Shown here: positions 18,575 to 27,726 of the stretch, one piece after another
Numbering within the stretch: the stretch's first letter is position 1
How the letters are laid out: each line of letters opens with the position of its first letter
From: Bacteroidales bacterium
GTDB lineage: Bacteria; Bacteroidota; Bacteroidia; Bacteroidales; GCA-2748055
Reading direction: 5' to 3'
NCBI GenBank assembly: GCA_029931975.1
Contig: JAOZQY010000005.1
Coordinates: 53,682 to 117,681, forward strand
Length of the DNA stretch: 64,000 nt
Position numbers and translations under genes: made by a program
The notes under the pieces: model-generated
What the model saw: the letters and a program-made list of their open reading frames with translations, nothing else
Database searches by the model: none
Told to the model about the DNA's origin: nothing

Positions 18575-20068
18575 TTATTGTTCTGAAGTCAACATCGGAT
18601 TGGTATAATATATTTTCTGTCTGAATTCAAAATCGTAGAGTGTTACCTCCCTCAGGAGATAAAAAGATTCCCAGTAGTTTTCAATGGAAGAGATATAGTC
18701 CCGCTTGGCTCCCTCGCGTTCCTGCAAAGAGATATTCAGATCGGTGATACTGATTTCCCCGTTTTGAAATTTTTTCAGCGCAATCCTATATCCTTCCTCG
18801 GCTACCTTATCGGCCGCTTCGGCTGTTTCAATCTGCGACTTAATCAGGTTGAACTGCTCCACCTGAACCACCACCCTACGCTCAAAATCCTGTCTGTCCT
18901 GGTCCACATCATAGAGCACCAGTTCACGCTGAGACTCGGCTAGTTTCACCTTGGACTCGGAACGGCCCCAATCCATAATCGGCATACTCAAACTCAACCT
19001 CATATTCTGCTGCTGTTCTGGATTTTCATACACCCCGCCAAAATTATCAGCACTGTTGGATACTCCGTAACTCATACTCAGGGTTGCGCCGACCCCGGCA
19101 TCCCTTTTGGCCCTGGTCAGATCCCTGTCTGCCTGGATCAGTCTTCTCTCAAACTGTGGTGTCTCCTTGCGATTATCCAGCGACTCCTTCAGGGCAAGAT
19201 CAGCATCCACCTCCCACAGCATCATATCCAGTGGGATAACCAGTTCAATGTTCTTAAGCTGGTCCAGTCCGATATATTTTTTCAATTCGTAATCGGCATT
19301 CTTCAGTGAGATCCGGGCATTGTTCAGGGCCTTCTGGGCATTAAATACCGAAAGCTGTATCCTGGAGAAGTCATTCTCGGAAATATTTCCCAGTTGCTTC
19401 TTCACCTGGGCAATCTTCAGATTATCCCTGCTGTTGGACAGATTACTTTCAGCCAGGGTATAGTTGGTCTGAATCTTCAAATAGTTGAAAAAGCGGGCAG
19501 TAGCATTGTAGGATATCTCCTCAATGGACTCGATAAATCGTTTCTGGGCCTCCTCGTATACCAGCGGCTCGGTCATTCGCGACCACTTCATCCAGTTATA
19601 AGCAAAGATTGGCTGAGTAATTCCCACGCTTACCGGGTAACCGGAAAAACCTACGGTGCTGTTGTTAAAATCCTGTAAGCGTATAATCCCCGAAGCTGCA
19701 TAAATATAAGCACCCAGCTGGGGGATCGGCTGACTGAGGGCCAGTTGGGCAGAAGTCTCCAACTGGGTTACCTGGCTAAAAACAATACTCCCATCGGGCT
19801 GGATAACTGGCTTGGTCTGGTTCTCAAAATTGGGCAGATCGCCGGACAGGGTAAGCTGGGGACGAAAACGGGTTTGGTGATTTTTCCAGCGCCAGTAATA
19901 GTTTACATCCTGGTTCTGAACGTATTTAACTGCTGAAGACTGGGAGATGGCCATGTCCACCACATTGCGAAGACTCAGAGAAACCTTCAGGGTATCCTGA
20001 GCGTCCAGCATTAGCGCAGAAAATAACAGTATAAATGAAAATGATCCGCTCAAAAACTTCCTGTTCAT
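18575..20068 (-). CDS. TolC-family outer membrane efflux protein
   Basis: About 497 residues from the ATG at 20068, chosen because it overlaps the stop of the upstream adaptor gene (ATGA) and is followed directly by a signal peptide (FSFILLFSALMLDA). Two alpha-helical repeats with long coiled-coil stretches and the phrase ARFFNYLKIQTNYTLAESNL...KKQLGNISENDF are typical of TolC proteins, as is EEGYRIALKKFQNGEISITDLN near the C-terminus. It would form the trimeric outer-membrane channel of the export operon encoded upstream by two HlyD-type adaptors. Confidence 0.85.
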   Translation of the reverse strand: MNRKFLSGSFSFILLFSALMLDAQDTLKVSLSLRNVVDMAISQSSAVKYVQNQDVNYYWRWKNHQTRFRPQLTLSGDLPNFENQTKPVIQPDGSIVFSQVTQLETSAQLALSQPIPQLGAYIYAASGIIRLQDFNNSTVGFSGYPVSVGITQPIFAYNWMKWSRMTEPLVYEEAQKRFIESIEEISYNATARFFNYLKIQTNYTLAESNLSNSRDNLKIAQVKKQLGNISENDFSRIQLSVFNAQKALNNARISLKNADYELKKYIGLDQLKNIELVIPLDMMLWEVDADLALKESLDNRKETPQFERRLIQADRDLTRAKRDAGVGATLSMSYGVSNSADNFGGVYENPEQQQNMRLSLSMPIMDWGRSESKVKLAESQRELVLYDVDQDRQDFERRVVVQVEQFNLIKSQIETAEAADKVAEEGYRIALKKFQNGEISITDLNISLQEREGAKRDYISSIENYWESFYLLREVTLYDFEFRQKIYYTNPMLTSEQ

Positions 20069-21282
20069 CACTTTTCCTCCCACTCTTCAAGCTCCTCAAC
20101 AGACGATATATCAGAAAGAATCACACGCTCGCCTTCAAAGAGCCCTTCGACTATCTCCACATATTCTTCTGTTCTTAATCCGCTTATAATTGCGCGTTCA
20201 ACAGCTCTACCATTTTTCAAAACAAAAACCTGGTGCTTCTTGCCACGTCCAAGGGCGGGTCCGTTCTGAATCCGCAGTACGCTATCGCGCTCGGCTATTA
20301 CGATTTTCAGGCCCACATTCAGATTGGGCCTTAATTTATAATGATCACTCTCTCTAAGGTTCACATCAAATTCAATTTTACGATCCCTGATCACAGGATT
20401 TACTGTACCAACCACACCGCTAAGCTGTTCATTATCAAGAGACACATAAACACTGGTGCCGGTCTTAATCTGCTCGGAAAAATCATCATCCACCTTTCCC
20501 TTGATTTTGAAGTTGGTCAGATCCGACATCTCAATCAGTAGGCGGTCGTTATTCACTTTTTCGCCAACCTTTCCTCTGATCGAAAGAATAATACCTGCCG
20601 AAGGAGCCCGGATAATCATCTTTTTAAGTGCTTCCTCTTTTACAGCCAGCTCCTTCTCCTGCATCTCAATCTGTAAGCTCAGGCCATCTTCATCTGCCTC
20701 CAACTGCTGCAGTTTAATAGTGTTCTTCTCCTTTAACATCACAAGGTCCTTTTCGGCCAGCTCCAGCTCTTGCTTTGTTTTTTCAAATTTTGCCGGTGAG
20801 ATACCTCCCACTTCCAGCAACTGCTCCTGATCGGCCAATTCTGATTTAAGGGAAGCAATCCTGAGCTTCTTTACCTGCATGTTATAATCCAGATCCACCT
20901 TGGTGCTTCGGGCATTCAAATGGTTTTTTCTCAGTGAGTTTTGTTTCATCTCCAGCTGATCCTGGATATTCTCTATCTGCAGCTGAACGGGTGTTGGATC
21001 GAGAATGATAATAGGTTCACCTTCATTCACATGGTTTCCCACCTCCTTTAATATCTCTTTGATAATGCTGGATGCGGGACTCAGAATAATCACCTCGCTC
21101 TGGGGTTCCACAATGCCTTCTCCCGAAAAAGACCTAACAACTTTGCCTATCTCCACAGAAGTAATTTGTAACTCCTGATCCTGAGATGAGTTTGCTTTAA
21201 AGGGGGTGAAAACCACCACCACGATAGCAGCCATAAGTATGAATGGTATACCTATATAGATTCCGTTACGAATTCGGGACAT
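20068..21282 (-). CDS. HlyD/MFP periplasmic adaptor subunit 1
   Basis: 404 residues with one N-terminal membrane segment (about residues 8-28), a lipoyl-like half motif (VIILSPASSIIKEILKEVGNHVNEGEPIIIL), a long coiled coil (about residues 95-215) and the returning half IIRAPSAGIILSIRGKVGEKV, then a beta-barrel and membrane-proximal domain. It bridges an inner-membrane pump to TolC. It ends overlapping the TolC start. The inner-membrane ATPase or RND component expected with it is not in the window. Confidence 0.85.
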   Translation of the reverse strand: MSRIRNGIYIGIPFILMAAIVVVVFTPFKANSSQDQELQITSVEIGKVVRSFSGEGIVEPQSEVIILSPASSIIKEILKEVGNHVNEGEPIIILDPTPVQLQIENIQDQLEMKQNSLRKNHLNARSTKVDLDYNMQVKKLRIASLKSELADQEQLLEVGGISPAKFEKTKQELELAEKDLVMLKEKNTIKLQQLEADEDGLSLQIEMQEKELAVKEEALKKMIIRAPSAGIILSIRGKVGEKVNNDRLLIEMSDLTNFKIKGKVDDDFSEQIKTGTSVYVSLDNEQLSGVVGTVNPVIRDRKIEFDVNLRESDHYKLRPNLNVGLKIVIAERDSVLRIQNGPALGRGKKHQVFVLKNGRAVERAIISGLRTEEYVEIVEGLFEGERVILSDISSVEELEEWEEK

Positions 21283-21294
21283 AGTGGAGAAAAA

Positions 21295-21498
21295 TTACAT
21301 GCTATTAAGTTGAAATCGCAAGTTATAAAACATATGACTAATAGGAAAGAAAGGCAAGGTAAAACAGTTTTTCCGGCAATCTTCTTTGCATGCCAAAGAG
21401 TACCATAAGTGGAAGCTTCCACGAGAAAAGGGAGGGGAAAAACAGCCGGCTGTTAAACCGGCCAGTAATACAATAATACCAATTAATCCCCCAGACAT
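21295..21498 (-). CDS. Hypothetical small membrane or secreted protein, 67 residues
   Basis: The ATG at 21498 lies 2 bases after the stop of the upstream HlyD gene, so it is well placed for translational coupling. The product starts MSGGLIGIIVLLAGLTAGCF, one hydrophobic segment ending in a Cys that could act as a lipobox, followed by a Cys-containing tail (four further Cys, including C-K-E-D-C). It could be a small lipoprotein, a peptide exported by the neighbouring HlyD/TolC system, or the 5' remnant of a deleted transporter gene. No family is recognised. The rest of the 218-base gap shows only a short inverted repeat (GCCGG...CCGGC) inside this frame. Confidence 0.35.
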   Translation of the reverse strand: MSGGLIGIIVLLAGLTAGCFSPPFSRGSFHLWYSLACKEDCRKNCFTLPFFPISHMFYNLRFQLNSM

Positions 21499-21500
21499 GA

Positions 21501-22811
21501 TTACATCTCGACCTGTTTGGAAATAGCAGATCTGATTGGATTCAGGACCCTTTCGAGCAAACGTTTCTTATCTGTAAATATCTCTGCATTCCCTTGCATA
21601 TTCTGACTGAACAGGATCTCTGTGTTATAGTAGGTCTGTAGTCCGTTGGGCAGAACCACCTCTACAGAATAAAAACCGTCGTCAGGTACTCCTGAAATAT
21701 TATTCACGTAGCCTTTAACCATTCCATATTCCAGGTGAGGGAAATTATCGAACTGAATATTGACCTGGTCACCCACACTCACCTTACCCGCTCCTTCCAG
21801 GGGCAGACTGATCTTCCCTATCATGGAGCCAGCTTCGACCGGAACTATGGTCAGCACTTTCTCACCTGATTTCACATTCTGATTTTCACTCCAGAAGCGT
21901 GTGAAGGTTACCGAACCACTCACCGGGGCCACCAGCAGGAAGTTTTGCTCCCAGGAACTGATTGAGGCCTTCAGGTTGTTGCGGGACTCCTCCAGAGCAC
22001 TGATCATCCCGGATTGCTCCTCCTGTTGCCTTAGCTCCAGATCCACAATCTGATTCTCTGTCCTGGCAATATTAATATTGTTCTCAGCTACCAGACTGAT
22101 AATCTCCTGTCGCTTATTTCGTTCGGCAAGCATCTCTGAACGCGACACTTCCAGGTCGGAGGTAGAGATCACACCCTCCTCGAACAGGGTGGCATTCCTG
22201 TTAAATTGTCGAAGAGCAAGATCATATGCCTGCTCCTGGATAGAGGCCCTTTCCGAAAGGCTCCTGATGTACTCCTGCTGCTTTCCGAGTTCATTGCGGG
22301 CCGTCTCAATCTTTCGCTGGTGATAATCGATCCTTAAGAACTCAATGTAGTCGCGATAAACCTTAAGAAAAATGGAATAATCGGACTGAATGGTCCCAAG
22401 TTCCACATTATTTAACTCAGGCAGCTCCTCGCTTATCTCATCCATGGATAGAGAATCGAAAAAGTTCAGACTGTTTTTCAATTGGATCACATCATCGAAG
22501 GAAGCCGGATTCTCAATCATGGCCAGTACATCATCTACATTTACATATTCATCATTATCCACAAAGAGCCGGGCAATTTTTCCGCTGGTTCTGGCTCTGA
22601 TATCTGCAGGAGGATTAACAGAAGTGACTACTATCCTGGCTTTCCTCTTATCCGGGTATTTGAATACCCAGCTTCCAAACAGTATAAGTATAAAGAGAAA
22701 AACAAAGAGTATCATACCATTCCGGGTCATCCATCCTGGTACTCTTCCCAGCATATCCTCCACTTCATTTCTCTGAAGTTCAACTCTTCTGTCAGATCCT
22801 TTATCAGGCAT
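21501..22811 (-). CDS. HlyD-family secretion adaptor 2 (bacteriocin/peptide-export type)
   Basis: 436 residues with a cytoplasmic N-terminus, one membrane segment near residues 33-52 (ILFVFLFILILFGSWVF), lipoyl halves (PADIRARTSGKIARLFV and LLVAPVSGSVTFTRFWSENQ), a long coiled coil (about residues 115-285) and a final beta domain. The N-terminal layout is that of adaptors paired with peptidase-containing ABC exporters (NHLM/bacteriocin type) in Bacteroidota. No such ABC gene is adjacent: upstream lies a divergent CRTAC1 gene. It starts the operon HlyD-small ORF-HlyD-TolC. Confidence 0.85.
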   Translation of the reverse strand: MPDKGSDRRVELQRNEVEDMLGRVPGWMTRNGMILFVFLFILILFGSWVFKYPDKRKARIVVTSVNPPADIRARTSGKIARLFVDNDEYVNVDDVLAMIENPASFDDVIQLKNSLNFFDSLSMDEISEELPELNNVELGTIQSDYSIFLKVYRDYIEFLRIDYHQRKIETARNELGKQQEYIRSLSERASIQEQAYDLALRQFNRNATLFEEGVISTSDLEVSRSEMLAERNKRQEIISLVAENNINIARTENQIVDLELRQQEEQSGMISALEESRNNLKASISSWEQNFLLVAPVSGSVTFTRFWSENQNVKSGEKVLTIVPVEAGSMIGKISLPLEGAGKVSVGDQVNIQFDNFPHLEYGMVKGYVNNISGVPDDGFYSVEVVLPNGLQTYYNTEILFSQNMQGNAEIFTDKKRLLERVLNPIRSAISKQVEM

Positions 22812-22879
22812 TGTCGTTCGAATTGGTCGAGGCTAATATAGCAAAAATGGAGCTTATTATCCTGAATGGATCATTTGAT

Positions 22880-22887
22880 TATATTTG
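22880..22887 (+). promoter_or_regulatory. Perfect -7 element TATATTTG upstream of CRTAC1 gene 1
   Basis: TATATTTG matches the Bacteroidota -7 consensus TAnnTTTG exactly and sits 16 bases before the chosen ATG at 22904. A -33 TTTG at the right distance is not convincing (TTAT instead). The leader would be short. Confidence 0.35.
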
Positions 22888-22903
22888 GGCAAATTTTTGG
22901 AAT

Positions 22904-24565
22904 ATGGATATGAGAATCGGAACGGGCCTGATCCTGATGTACAGTATCACTCTCCTGACCATGAGTTCCTGTAAGCATACAAAATCCTGTTTTTCTGAGG
23001 TCACCTCCGAAGTGGGAATTGACTTCATGTACAATTTTGGCGATTATACCTATGAAAATATCCTGGAGAGCAGCGGCTCGGGTGTAACTGTCTTTGATTA
23101 TGACGGTGATGGATGGATGGACCTCTATATGATGAACGGAACCTGGCTGGAGGGAATCTCAGATGATGAAGGCCGGGTTTTTGAAAACACCCCCAACAGG
23201 CTATACCATAACCTTGGCAATGGTACATTTGAAGAAGTATCCGAGCAGGCGGGAGTGGATGACCGTCACTGGAGCATGGCTGCCGGCCCCATCGACATTG
23301 ACCTGGATGGGGATCAGGATCTCTACCTGCTTAACTATGGTCCCAATGTATTCTACCGGAACAACGGGGATGGAACCTTCACCGATATCACCGATTTACT
23401 TGGCCTGGCAGGTCCCGATAGTCTGAACGGCTTTGAAAAATGGAGCGTGGGCGTTTCCTTTTGGGACTACAATAAAGACGGCAGGCTTGATGCCTTTGTG
23501 GGGAATTTTCTGGCCTTCGACCCCGAATATGTCTCCCCCACCACTCCCGAACTGATGCCGCACCCATCGGAATATAAGGGACAGGCCTCCATGATGTACA
23601 GGCAGGAACGAAATGGCACCTTCAAAGAGGTAACAGCCTCGTTGGATCTGCTCTATCCCGATTCCAAATGCATGGGGCTTACCGTATATGATTATGATAT
23701 GGACGGCGACCTGGATATCTTCCAGGGAAATGACCATCAGGCAAATTTTATGTTCCGCAACGACGATAGTAAATTTATAGAGGTGGGCGTGGAGATTGGC
23801 GTGGCAGTAAACAGTCATGGTCAGGGTACCGGTTCCATGCATGGTGCCATTGGGGATGTCGATGGAGACGGACTCATGGACCTTTTGGTTCCAGACCTGA
23901 GATATGGTGCCCTGTATCGAAACCTGGGCAACGGAACCTTCGAGGATATTACAGAACGCAGCGGCATCGAAGGAGCGTTTGCAGGTAAAGGTCAGTGGGC
24001 CTCAGCACTGTTCGATTATGATAACGATGGTGATCCCGATTTATTCTCAGCCAACGGCAATGGTGATGAGCTGATTCTGCAGTATCCCCTGTTGATGGAG
24101 AACGACGGGAAAGGTAATTTTACCAATATTGGCATATCCGACAGCCCATACTTTAGTGAGAAACGTTCGGGACGTGCAGCAGCCACATGGGATTATGATA
24201 ACGATGGCGACCTGGACATCATCGTGTCGCATGTGGACCTGAAGGCCAATGCGGTACTGCTCAGGAACAATTGCAATAACGACAATCACTGGCTGGGCCT
24301 AAGCCTGGAAGGAAAAAATGGGCCTGCAGCTGCCATTGGAGCTTCCGTAATCGTTCACCAGGGAGAAAAGAGAGCACTGTTTATCAATCAGTGGGCCACC
24401 ACCTATCTTACCAACAGCGACCCAAGGCTCCATATCGGACTGGGTGAGAATCCGAAGATCGACCGGCTGGAAATCAGATGGTCAGATGGTTCCAGGGAGG
24501 TTTACCCGGGCCCGGCCTCCGATCAGTACCTCACATTCCGCCAGGGATATGGAATTATTGAGTGA
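22904..24565 (+). CDS. CRTAC1-family FG-GAP/VCBS repeat lipoprotein with ASPIC/UnbV domain, copy 1
   Basis: About 553 residues from ATG 22904 (or 22910), chosen because it gives a lipoprotein signal ending TMSSC; upstream codons in the frame have no signal-like character. At least seven calcium-binding FG-GAP/VCBS repeats are visible with D-x-D-x-D-G loops (DYDGDGWMDLY, DIDLDGDQDLY, DYNKDGRLDAF, DYDMDGDLDIF, DVDGDGLMDLL, DYDNDGDPDLF, DYDNDGDLDII), forming a propeller, followed by an ASPIC/UnbV domain (GASVIVHQGE...RLHIGLG...IRWSDGSREVYPG). It should be exposed at the cell surface. Function in the family is unknown; it opens an eight-gene co-directional cluster. Confidence 0.85.
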   Translation: MDMRIGTGLILMYSITLLTMSSCKHTKSCFSEVTSEVGIDFMYNFGDYTYENILESSGSGVTVFDYDGDGWMDLYMMNGTWLEGISDDEGRVFENTPNRLYHNLGNGTFEEVSEQAGVDDRHWSMAAGPIDIDLDGDQDLYLLNYGPNVFYRNNGDGTFTDITDLLGLAGPDSLNGFEKWSVGVSFWDYNKDGRLDAFVGNFLAFDPEYVSPTTPELMPHPSEYKGQASMMYRQERNGTFKEVTASLDLLYPDSKCMGLTVYDYDMDGDLDIFQGNDHQANFMFRNDDSKFIEVGVEIGVAVNSHGQGTGSMHGAIGDVDGDGLMDLLVPDLRYGALYRNLGNGTFEDITERSGIEGAFAGKGQWASALFDYDNDGDPDLFSANGNGDELILQYPLLMENDGKGNFTNIGISDSPYFSEKRSGRAAATWDYDNDGDLDIIVSHVDLKANAVLLRNNCNNDNHWLGLSLEGKNGPAAAIGASVIVHQGEKRALFINQWATTYLTNSDPRLHIGLGENPKIDRLEIRWSDGSREVYPGPASDQYLTFRQGYGIIE

Positions 24566-24641
24566 TCCTTTAGAGGTGTTAAATAAGGTTAAAACGGACC
24601 CCATTTTCTATGTATAAGGACTATTTAGAATACTTCTTTAC

Positions 24642-24649
24642 TATATTTG
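24642..24649 (+). promoter_or_regulatory. Perfect -7 element TATATTTG upstream of CRTAC1 gene 2
   Basis: TATATTTG lies 22 bases before the ATG at 24672, inside the 106-base gap that separates the two CRTAC1 genes. This is the largest gap in the cluster, so a second promoter here is plausible. No TTTG occurs at the expected -33 spacing. Confidence 0.4.
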
Positions 24650-24671
24650 AATCCGAAACTAAACTACTACT

Positions 24672-26333
24672 ATGAAACTTACGCCTCTGGCTTTAGGGTT
24701 TGCTTTGATCCTACATCTCACAGGATGCCAGTCTACCGACAAAAGAAGCACAAGTGAAACAAAGGTGCAGGCCACTGTTCCCGAAGACAATGGGGACTTT
24801 ATTCAGAAAATTTCACCCGATAACGGAATTAATTTCAAACACAGCGTTGGTGACCACCATATGGACAACCTGGTAGAGACCGTTGGCGGAGGTGCCGTGT
24901 TCCTTGACTATGACCAGGACGGTTATATGGATCTGTATATGAGTAATGGATCTTATACGGAAGGTTTAAGTAAAGGAGACCACGACGGTGAAGACCTCAA
25001 AAATCAGCTTTTCAGAAATATGCAGGATGGCACCTTCATGGATGTAACTGAAAAAGCCGGTGTGGGAGACAGGGGCTATGGCATGGGGATGACCGTTGGA
25101 GACATCAACAACGACGGCTATCCCGAAATCTACATTACCTGTTTCGGTCCCAATGTACTGTACCTGAACAATGGAGACGGAACCTTTAAAGATATTAGCA
25201 AGATGGCCGGTGTGGATGGAAGTGAATGCAGCGTGGGCGCCGTATGGCTGGACTATGATAACGATGGTCTTCTCGACCTCTATGTGGGTAACTACATCGA
25301 ATACGATCCGGATTACGGCTACTTTTACGAACCGGACGGATTCCCTGGCCCCATGGCCTATGACGGCCAGATTGATTGCCTGTATCATAACCTGGGGAAC
25401 AATAAATTTGAAAATATGACCGAAGACATGGGCATCACCAATCCCGATGGCAGGGCCATGGGTGTGGGAGCGGCTGACTTTGATGGCGACGGTTGGGTGG
25501 ATATTTTTGTAGCCAATGACCATATGGTAAATAATATCTACCACAACCTGGAAGGCTCAGGCTTTGTGGATCACGGGACCAAAACAGGAATGGCTTTTAA
25601 CCAGGCCGGAGAGGCCACCATCTCTATGTCGGTTGACTTTGCCGATTACAACGGTGATGGTCTGATCGATGTATTCATGTCGGACGACACTTACTGCTCC
25701 CTTTACCAGAACCAGGGGGGGGGCGTATTCAGGGATATGGCTTATCCTTCGGGCATCTCCATGGCTGCGGCCCAGCACGTGGGCTGGTCCTCCTCCTTTA
25801 TTGATTTTGACAACGACGGACTGGTGGACCTGTTTAAAGCTAACGGCGAACTGAAACACCTCTATGGCCAGGAAGATCAGATATTTAAAAATATGGACGG
25901 CGAGAAGTTTGTGGATGTCTCCACAGATCTGGGTGACTATTTCCAGGAAGAGAATGTGGGCCGCGGCGCTTGTTTTGGAGACTATGATAATGATGGCGAC
26001 CTGGATGGCTATGTTGTAACCCTGAATGGCCAGGGTTCCTTCCTCCGTAATAACCGGGGCAATGAAAATAACTGGATCACTTTGCACCTGGTTGGTACAG
26101 AAAGTAACCGCGATGCCATTGGGGCACTTATAAAGATATCGGCTGGCGATAAAGAGCAGGTAGCCACCCGAAGAAGCACTACAGGTTACCTGTCACAAAA
26201 CGATCCCCGGATTCATTTTGGTATTGCACAGGCAGACACTGTCGAGTATATAGAAATCAGATGGCCTTCGGGAAAGACTCAGAGGCTTGAAAACCTGGAA
26301 GCTAACCAGATTCTTACCATTACAGAAGAATGA
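24672..26333 (+). CDS. CRTAC1-family FG-GAP/VCBS repeat lipoprotein with ASPIC/UnbV domain, copy 2
   Basis: 553 residues; lipoprotein signal ends LHLTGC (Cys19). Repeats such as DYDQDGYMDLYMSNGS, DINNDGYPEIYITCFGPN, DYDNDGLLDLYVGNY, DFDGDGWVDIFVAND, DYNGDGLIDVFMSD and DYDNDGDLDGYVV carry Asp-rich calcium loops; the C-terminal UnbV part contains AIGALIKISAGDKEQ, GYLSQNDPRIHFGIG-like and IRWPSGKTQRL. It is a diverged paralogue of the preceding gene and overlaps the next gene by 4 bases (ATGA), so it belongs to that transcription unit. A run of nine G at about 25715-25723 lies within the gene but the frame is intact. Confidence 0.85.
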   Translation: MKLTPLALGFALILHLTGCQSTDKRSTSETKVQATVPEDNGDFIQKISPDNGINFKHSVGDHHMDNLVETVGGGAVFLDYDQDGYMDLYMSNGSYTEGLSKGDHDGEDLKNQLFRNMQDGTFMDVTEKAGVGDRGYGMGMTVGDINNDGYPEIYITCFGPNVLYLNNGDGTFKDISKMAGVDGSECSVGAVWLDYDNDGLLDLYVGNYIEYDPDYGYFYEPDGFPGPMAYDGQIDCLYHNLGNNKFENMTEDMGITNPDGRAMGVGAADFDGDGWVDIFVANDHMVNNIYHNLEGSGFVDHGTKTGMAFNQAGEATISMSVDFADYNGDGLIDVFMSDDTYCSLYQNQGGGVFRDMAYPSGISMAAAQHVGWSSSFIDFDNDGLVDLFKANGELKHLYGQEDQIFKNMDGEKFVDVSTDLGDYFQEENVGRGACFGDYDNDGDLDGYVVTLNGQGSFLRNNRGNENNWITLHLVGTESNRDAIGALIKISAGDKEQVATRRSTTGYLSQNDPRIHFGIAQADTVEYIEIRWPSGKTQRLENLEANQILTITEE

Positions 26334-27715
26334 GAAAAGTGATGAACAGCAGCGTTAAATGGCTGAATATTATAAAGATAGTTATTTTTACTGGCCTGGC
26401 CAGTATTATATCTGTCTCTTGCAACAGCATTAAATATGAAGGTAAAATCATAACAGTGGAACTTCAGGGGAACCAGTTGCATAATCTGGACGGTGCCAGC
26501 TTGCTTCTCCTGGATCCTGAGAAAGCTGAAAAACCCGCCAGAGAACTGTTGAACGGGTTTGAAAGCAGCGCCTCTCCTTCCCTCTCCCACGAAGGACGTT
26601 ACCTCTACTTTCAAGGCAAACAGAATGAAGGAGATCCCTGGCAGATCTGGGTCATGGACCTGAAAAAAGGAAGTGTAAACCAGGTGATTGATCTTCCCGA
26701 AAACTGTACCCAACCTGCCTCCCTCCCCGATGGCAGTATTGTCTTCAGCCGGGAAGGAGAGATCAAGGGAAAAAAGGTCCAAAACCTGTGGAAGTGTATG
26801 ATGGATGGTTGCTGCCTGACACAACTCACATACAATCCGGCCGAAGATCTATATCCCAATGTATTCCGGGAAGGCCGCATCCTCTATTCCAGTCAGCAGC
26901 TATACCCGGAAACCCGGAAGGCACAGCTTATGATCATGCGACCAGACGGGACTAAATCTGAACTATACAGTCCCGGTAAAGACGGATTGCTTCCTGTAAG
27001 CGGGGGTCTGGATTCACCAGACGGATACATATATTTTATAAGTACGGACGGACAGTTGAGCAGGGTATTGCATAACCGCCCCCTGCATACTTTCGAGAAT
27101 CTTTCCGCAAACCTGGGAGGTAGCTTTGCCTCAGTCACCCCGACCGCTGACAGCACCTGCCTGGTCAGCTACCTGCCTGTAGGCGGAAATAGTTATGGGC
27201 TTTACCGTTTCGATCCCCTTAAACTTGAAACTCCTTTAGCCCTATTCCTGGGAGAAAAAAACCTGGTGGATCCGCTGATGGTTGCCGTTGTTGATCCACG
27301 TCCCAAGATCCTTCCCAGCCCGGTGGATCCCGACAAGCCTACTGCTATCCTGATGTGCCAGAACATCAATCACAGCAGCATTCCGGTTCATGATGGAATT
27401 TCCGGAGACAGTCTTGCCAAGCGAATTCGTATTTCCACTCTGGACGGGGCACTGGCCATGGTGGATGCCAAGAATGACGGGTCCTTTTACATAAAGATAG
27501 ACGCGGACACCCCATTCCGTTTTGAAACACTGAACAGTCAGGGAGAAACCCTTCGGGGACCTTCCGACTGGATATATTTGCGCCCCAATGAACGCAGGGC
27601 CTGCACCGGTTGCCATGTCAACCCTGAACTGGCCCCCCGAAACTATCAGCCACATGCGGTCCTGGAAGACCCGGTAGTGCTGGCAACAAAAGTAAACAAA
27701 CAAGCCATTAATTAA
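26330..27715 (+). CDS. Beta-propeller lipoprotein with one CxxCH haem site, hydrazine-synthase-alpha-like
   Basis: 461 residues, lipoprotein signal ending ISVSC. The body has TolB/WD40-like blades (SPSLSHEGRYLYFQGKQ; PASLPDGSIVFSREGE; DLYPNVFREGRILYSSQQ), and the region DGSFYIKIDADTPFRFETLN...WIYLRPNERRACTGCH is the block shared with the middle domain of hydrazine synthase alpha and relatives. One haem-c motif C-T-G-C-H sits near residues 424-428. Relatives are widespread in bacteria that do not make hydrazine, so I infer only a secreted haem protein in electron transfer or oxidation. It overlaps the CRTAC1 gene and is followed 11 bases later by a multihaem protein. Confidence 0.7.
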   Translation: MRKVMNSSVKWLNIIKIVIFTGLASIISVSCNSIKYEGKIITVELQGNQLHNLDGASLLLLDPEKAEKPARELLNGFESSASPSLSHEGRYLYFQGKQNEGDPWQIWVMDLKKGSVNQVIDLPENCTQPASLPDGSIVFSREGEIKGKKVQNLWKCMMDGCCLTQLTYNPAEDLYPNVFREGRILYSSQQLYPETRKAQLMIMRPDGTKSELYSPGKDGLLPVSGGLDSPDGYIYFISTDGQLSRVLHNRPLHTFENLSANLGGSFASVTPTADSTCLVSYLPVGGNSYGLYRFDPLKLETPLALFLGEKNLVDPLMVAVVDPRPKILPSPVDPDKPTAILMCQNINHSSIPVHDGISGDSLAKRIRISTLDGALAMVDAKNDGSFYIKIDADTPFRFETLNSQGETLRGPSDWIYLRPNERRACTGCHVNPELAPRNYQPHAVLEDPVVLATKVNKQAIN

Positions 27716-27726
27716 GTAAGTAGCAG

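Noticed and set aside
21414..21465. Hairpin GCCGG...CCGGC as terminator between the two HlyD genes
   Set aside because: The stem is 5 bp, lies inside the coupled small frame and is not followed by a clear T run in the direction of transcription.
24966..26087. Long minus-strand open frames opposite CRTAC1 gene 2
   Set aside because: The repeated Asp/Gly codons of the FG-GAP repeats produce Val/Ile-rich antisense frames; they carry no independent signal.
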